Origin: Lepidodermella squamata
Taxonomy: Eukaryota; Gastrotricha
NCBI GenBank assembly: GCA_047495785.1
Contig: JBLDXI010000004.1
Span: 2,356,001 to 2,420,000, forward strand
Direction: 5' to 3'
Length of the DNA stretch: 64,000 nucleotides
The notes below the pieces were generated by a model. It worked only from the letters and a program-made list of their open reading frames with translations. It ran no database searches and was not told where the DNA came from. Numbering within the stretch: position 1 is the first letter of the stretch; each line of letters opens with the position of its first letter. Both the position numbers and the translations under genes were made by a program. This document shows, one piece after another, positions 61,401 through 64,000 of this stretch.

Positions 61401-61624
61401 CTGGTTTCTTATTCTTGGATAACAGGCGAGCCCTTCAACAGCGCACTGTTCAATTTAACTGGCGTAGCAACCTTCAATACACACTGTTGGGAAAGAAAAC
61501 TGCGTTACATTTGACGATTCAATTGTTTCATTTTGCAGGTGCTGCTCTATCTTCTGGTTCGATTCGATTGGCACCTTGCAACAACTCCAACTTCGCCGGT
61601 TTGTGCGAGCGTATTCAAGGATGA
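58478..61624 (+). CDS. Secreted four-cysteine-module/double C-type-lectin-like protein (copy C)
   Basis: Twelve exons: 58478-58630, 58687-58728, 59247-59333, 59560-59637, 59691-59765, 59815-59869, 60034-60191, 60321-60389, 60444-60780, 60856-60926, 61227-61485, 61539-61624; 489 residues. Exons 1-8 and 10 have the same lengths as copy A (153, 42, 87, 78, 75, 55, 158, 69, 71), with all phases conserved. Signal peptide MNLLLLIIVAILAASTEVHC, then GGWARCFSQFDDAF. Four modules, then CTLD1 (LDACETIEGARLATIS, GLVGDFTWEDGT) and CTLD2 (LADYCAGMGKTLAKI, VYIGGRRRD, YSWITGEPF, LCERIQG). The EPN/WND-type calcium motifs are absent. It is clearly closer to copy A than to copy B although it lies 52 kb away and inverted. 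Exon 11 uses a GTTGGG donor. Confidence 0.88.
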
Positions 61625-61736
61625 CGAGTCCTATGAAGTCATGAATTGAAATCAACGATTCCTTCAACAGATTTATCGATTTTGGACGATATGAAGAGTT
61701 TTGATGAAATTTGTGTCGAATCTTAATATTTCGGCG

Positions 61737-61742
61737 AATAAA
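61737..61742 (+). terminator. Poly(A) signal AATAAA of lectin copy C
   Basis: About 113 bp after the stop at 61622-61624. A minus-strand signal lies 34 bp further on, so the convergent transcripts probably end almost on top of each other. Confidence 0.55.
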
Positions 61743-61775
61743 AAGGCACTCCCACGAGTATAATAGAAAGTCGAC

Positions 61776-61781
61776 TTTATT
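61776..61781 (-). terminator. Poly(A) signal AATAAA of the protease-like/ankyrin gene
   Basis: TTTATT on the plus strand, about 200 bp beyond the minus-strand stop at 61983-61985. Confidence 0.45.
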
Positions 61782-61982
61782 TCTTTCCTCCAAGTATCCG
61801 GGAATATGAGAGAGGAAATTCCAAAAGGTCGCTTTCTGACTGATTTTCCTCACTATTTTCCTCGAATTGGCAATGGGCTGTCGAATTCAAGCGAAGAACA
61901 TTTTCAAATAGATAACAAACTGGATAAAAATTCAATCGAAAACAGTTTTAAGCAGATTCTCAGCGAATTTTAGATCTCTCAA

Positions 61983-63374
61983 TTAGGCCGCCGCATTCGA
62001 AAGCCAATCAACAAGTTCTCGAGCTTGGTTTTCATTAGATTTTCTCGCCAGAGCCAACACATCTTCCCCAGCCCAGGTCAATTGATCGCGAGTTCCATTA
62101 GCAGCCGACACTAAATACTTTACAAATTCCAATTGCCCGTATTTAGCCGCGAAATGAATTGGCATCATGCCAAACTGTGCTTCCCGCGCAAACACATTAG
62201 CTCCTTTTGAAATTAACAGCCGGGCTACATTCGTTTTGCCAAAATTAGCAGCCCGATGAAGCATTGTCACGTTATTTCCTACCCTAGCAATGTTTACATC
62301 AACTCCTTTTTTGAGGAAAAAATCGACAATTTCGTCATAACCAGCCGCAGCAGCTTGATGGCAGGGCAGATTGCGTTTTGCCAAGTCCTCTGCATAGATT
62401 ATACTTGCATTCACCTGAACGAAATACTCGACAATAGGCAGAGTGGAAGTTTTGGCGTAGCAAGCTGAATGGATTGGCATGTCCTGCAAATCTTTCGTAG
62501 ATCTCGCGAAAATATCAGCCCCCCGTCCTACTAGGTACTTCACGAGGCCAGATTTCGCGAAGCTCGCAGCCCAATGAAGGGGGGTTCGTCCGAATTCTGA
62601 ATCTCGTTGGTCGATTAGGGAAGCGTCTTGGTCCAGCATAAAATCTAAAGCTTCGATGTTACCCTTGGCGCAGGCCTGGTGCACGGGGGTTGTTCCATGG
62701 CTGTCGAACATTGAAATCAAATTGCGACCCATGATCGGCCACAACAGCTGCAGGGCTTCTTGTCTTCTGTTCAGAACCGCGTAGCCGAGAGGGGAGGTCT
62801 TTTCTTCGTTGTCCAAAAGGATAGATTGCCAAGTTGATGGGCTGATTAGCACGTCCTTCGGGACCATTGCCATCAGATCTTCTATCGATCTTGTATCGCC
62901 AGATTTCGCAGCAAGTATCAAATTATTAAGCTGTGCAATGTTCGATGAAAACTTGGGCTTTTCTTCCAGTTCAAATTCAAACCTCTTCTTTGTAGGCTCC
63001 TATAGAAGGTTCAGCTATTCTTTGTCCTTCAGTTGTTTGTACGGTTGTAGGCTTCAACGTTGTAGTTGTAGTTGTAGTTGTAGTTGTGGTAGGTCTAGCT
63101 TGGTTAGACCGGGGAACGAATAATCCAATCCAATTTGAGATGTTGCCGCAAATTCGAGTTTGAGCCATGCATGAAATAGAGCTGGGTGAATATACGCCAA
63201 TTTGGATATAGCGGCCGTTGCTTTTACAAAAGATTGGGCTTCCTGGGTTTCCGGCGCAAGAACTGCTTGTACATAATTGTACCTCGGAGGAAAAATTGAT
63301 GCGGCTATCAACTGATTGGCAGGTTTGGTTCGGCAGTATAGAAATGTTCAGCTTCTTCAATACTTTTGAACTAT
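61983..63374 (-). CDS. Serine-protease-like domain joined to ankyrin repeats (partial)
   Basis: Exon 63043-63374 encodes the C-terminal part of a trypsin-like domain (LKKLNISILPNQTCQS, SCAGNPGSPIFCKSNGRYIQ, IGVYSPSSISC, ISNWIGLF) and a Thr-rich linker (T11 then LKPTT). The usual GDSGGP is GNPGSP, so the catalytic serine is proline: probably an inactive homolog. A 43-bp GT-AG intron (63000-63042) joins it in phase 0 to exon 61983-62999 (EPTKKRFEFELEE...), with about eight ankyrin repeats (for example GTTPVHQACAKGN, GRTPLHWAASFAK, GMMPIHFAAKYGQ) ending NAAA-stop. The first repeat (LILAAKSGD) starts only about 25 residues into this exon with no good upstream ATG, which favours one fused product. 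The catalytic His/Asp exons are not resolved upstream. Alternative: two adjacent genes. Confidence 0.65.
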
Positions 63375-64000
63375 CTGTAAGTGTTTAGCAACGTCATTTA
63401 CACTTTATCATCGAAGGGAAAGATATCTTGAGACCATGAGATCTTAAGTTGGGGAGTGCGCCAAATTGAAAGCTCTAGCGCTAAATGTCCCCAAAGTTCC
63501 CGATTGATAGACCCGAATTCAATATTCAATACCAAACTGTTCCTCTCATTGAGAGGAGTCTATCGATAAAAGGAATTTTAGTGCTCCAGTTTTCGCTGAG
63601 TTACGACTAGTTTAAAATAATTCAAGTTACAGCGTGCCCCATTTTTCAAGTTTGCAACTTTTTCAGGAAAATTTGCTAGCTGTTTTTAATCAGACCAACG
63701 GGAAGAATCATCAAACAGCGCAGAAAATAAATATCTATCGGAGGAAACCCGGAAAACCCCGATGGCAAATGTTTCGGTAAATTTCGGTATTATACCCGTG
63801 GTATAACCTAATTTCTCTTTCCTAATTTATGTTAACGGAAAAATCGAAAATAAAAGTTAAGAAGTTACTTATGGGACACGCTTCAATTGTCAGTCACATA
63901 CATCTGAAAATTCTTGCAATAAATTACTCTCAATGCGAGGAATACTTTTCTATATAACTCGAGCAGAAGTGAAATTCAATTTTATACGAAATGTTCAGTA
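63375..64000 (-). other. Upstream of the protease-like/ankyrin gene, exons not resolved
   Basis: A minus-strand frame around 63390-63510 (INRELWGHLALELSIW, LKISWSQDIFPFDD) is open and could be the preceding protease exon, but its phase does not fit the next exon with an obvious donor. Nothing else recognised to the window end. Confidence 0.3.

Overview
The window is AT-rich, intron-bearing nuclear DNA from an invertebrate animal. Introns are mostly 50-70 bp, some 0.5-2.5 kb, with GT-AG borders; coding exons are GC-richer than their surroundings and poly(A) signals are AATAAA. I cannot name the phylum from the sequence alone. There is no sign of bacterial organisation (operons, ribosome binding sites).

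Layout. 0-2.5 kb: a stray first exon of a P450 duplicate and DNA-transposon debris. 2.6-6.05 kb (minus): a complete 12-exon gene for a secreted cysteine-rich protein with two C-type-lectin-like domains (CTLDs), with a nested-palindrome MITE in one intron. 7.4-9.6 kb (plus): a cytochrome P450, probably damaged at its 5' end, with a degenerate TTAGGG-like intron. 10.4-17.95 kb (plus): a second 12-exon lectin paralog whose introns have swollen with repeats. 19.3-22.06 kb (minus): a tandem pair of two-exon genes for small secreted proteins of a type I associate with bacteria. 23.5-26.4 kb (plus): a secreted cyclophilin-like gene with an altered active site. 27.3-29.5 kb: transposon relics, including a reverse-transcriptase fragment. 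29.5-53.1 kb: about 23.5 kb of foldback-type elements built from diverged satellite monomers, containing the 3' end of an RTE-like retroelement. 53.1-58.4 kb: small inverted-repeat elements and unassigned DNA. 58.5-61.6 kb (plus): a third complete 12-exon lectin paralog. 62-63.4 kb (minus, 5' end not resolved): a serine-protease-like domain, Thr-rich linker and ankyrin repeats that splice in frame into one product.

The main coding theme is secreted proteins. The three lectin paralogs (484, 481 and 489 residues) have the same exon number and intron phases. Each N-terminal half consists of four copies of a four-cysteine module, C-x(7-10)-C-x6-C-x(15-24)-C, followed by two CTLDs lacking the classical calcium/sugar motifs. 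I do not recognise this architecture; it is the best candidate for an undescribed family here. The foldback repeat block is the second. All coordinates and splice sites were read by eye, without alignment or transcript data.
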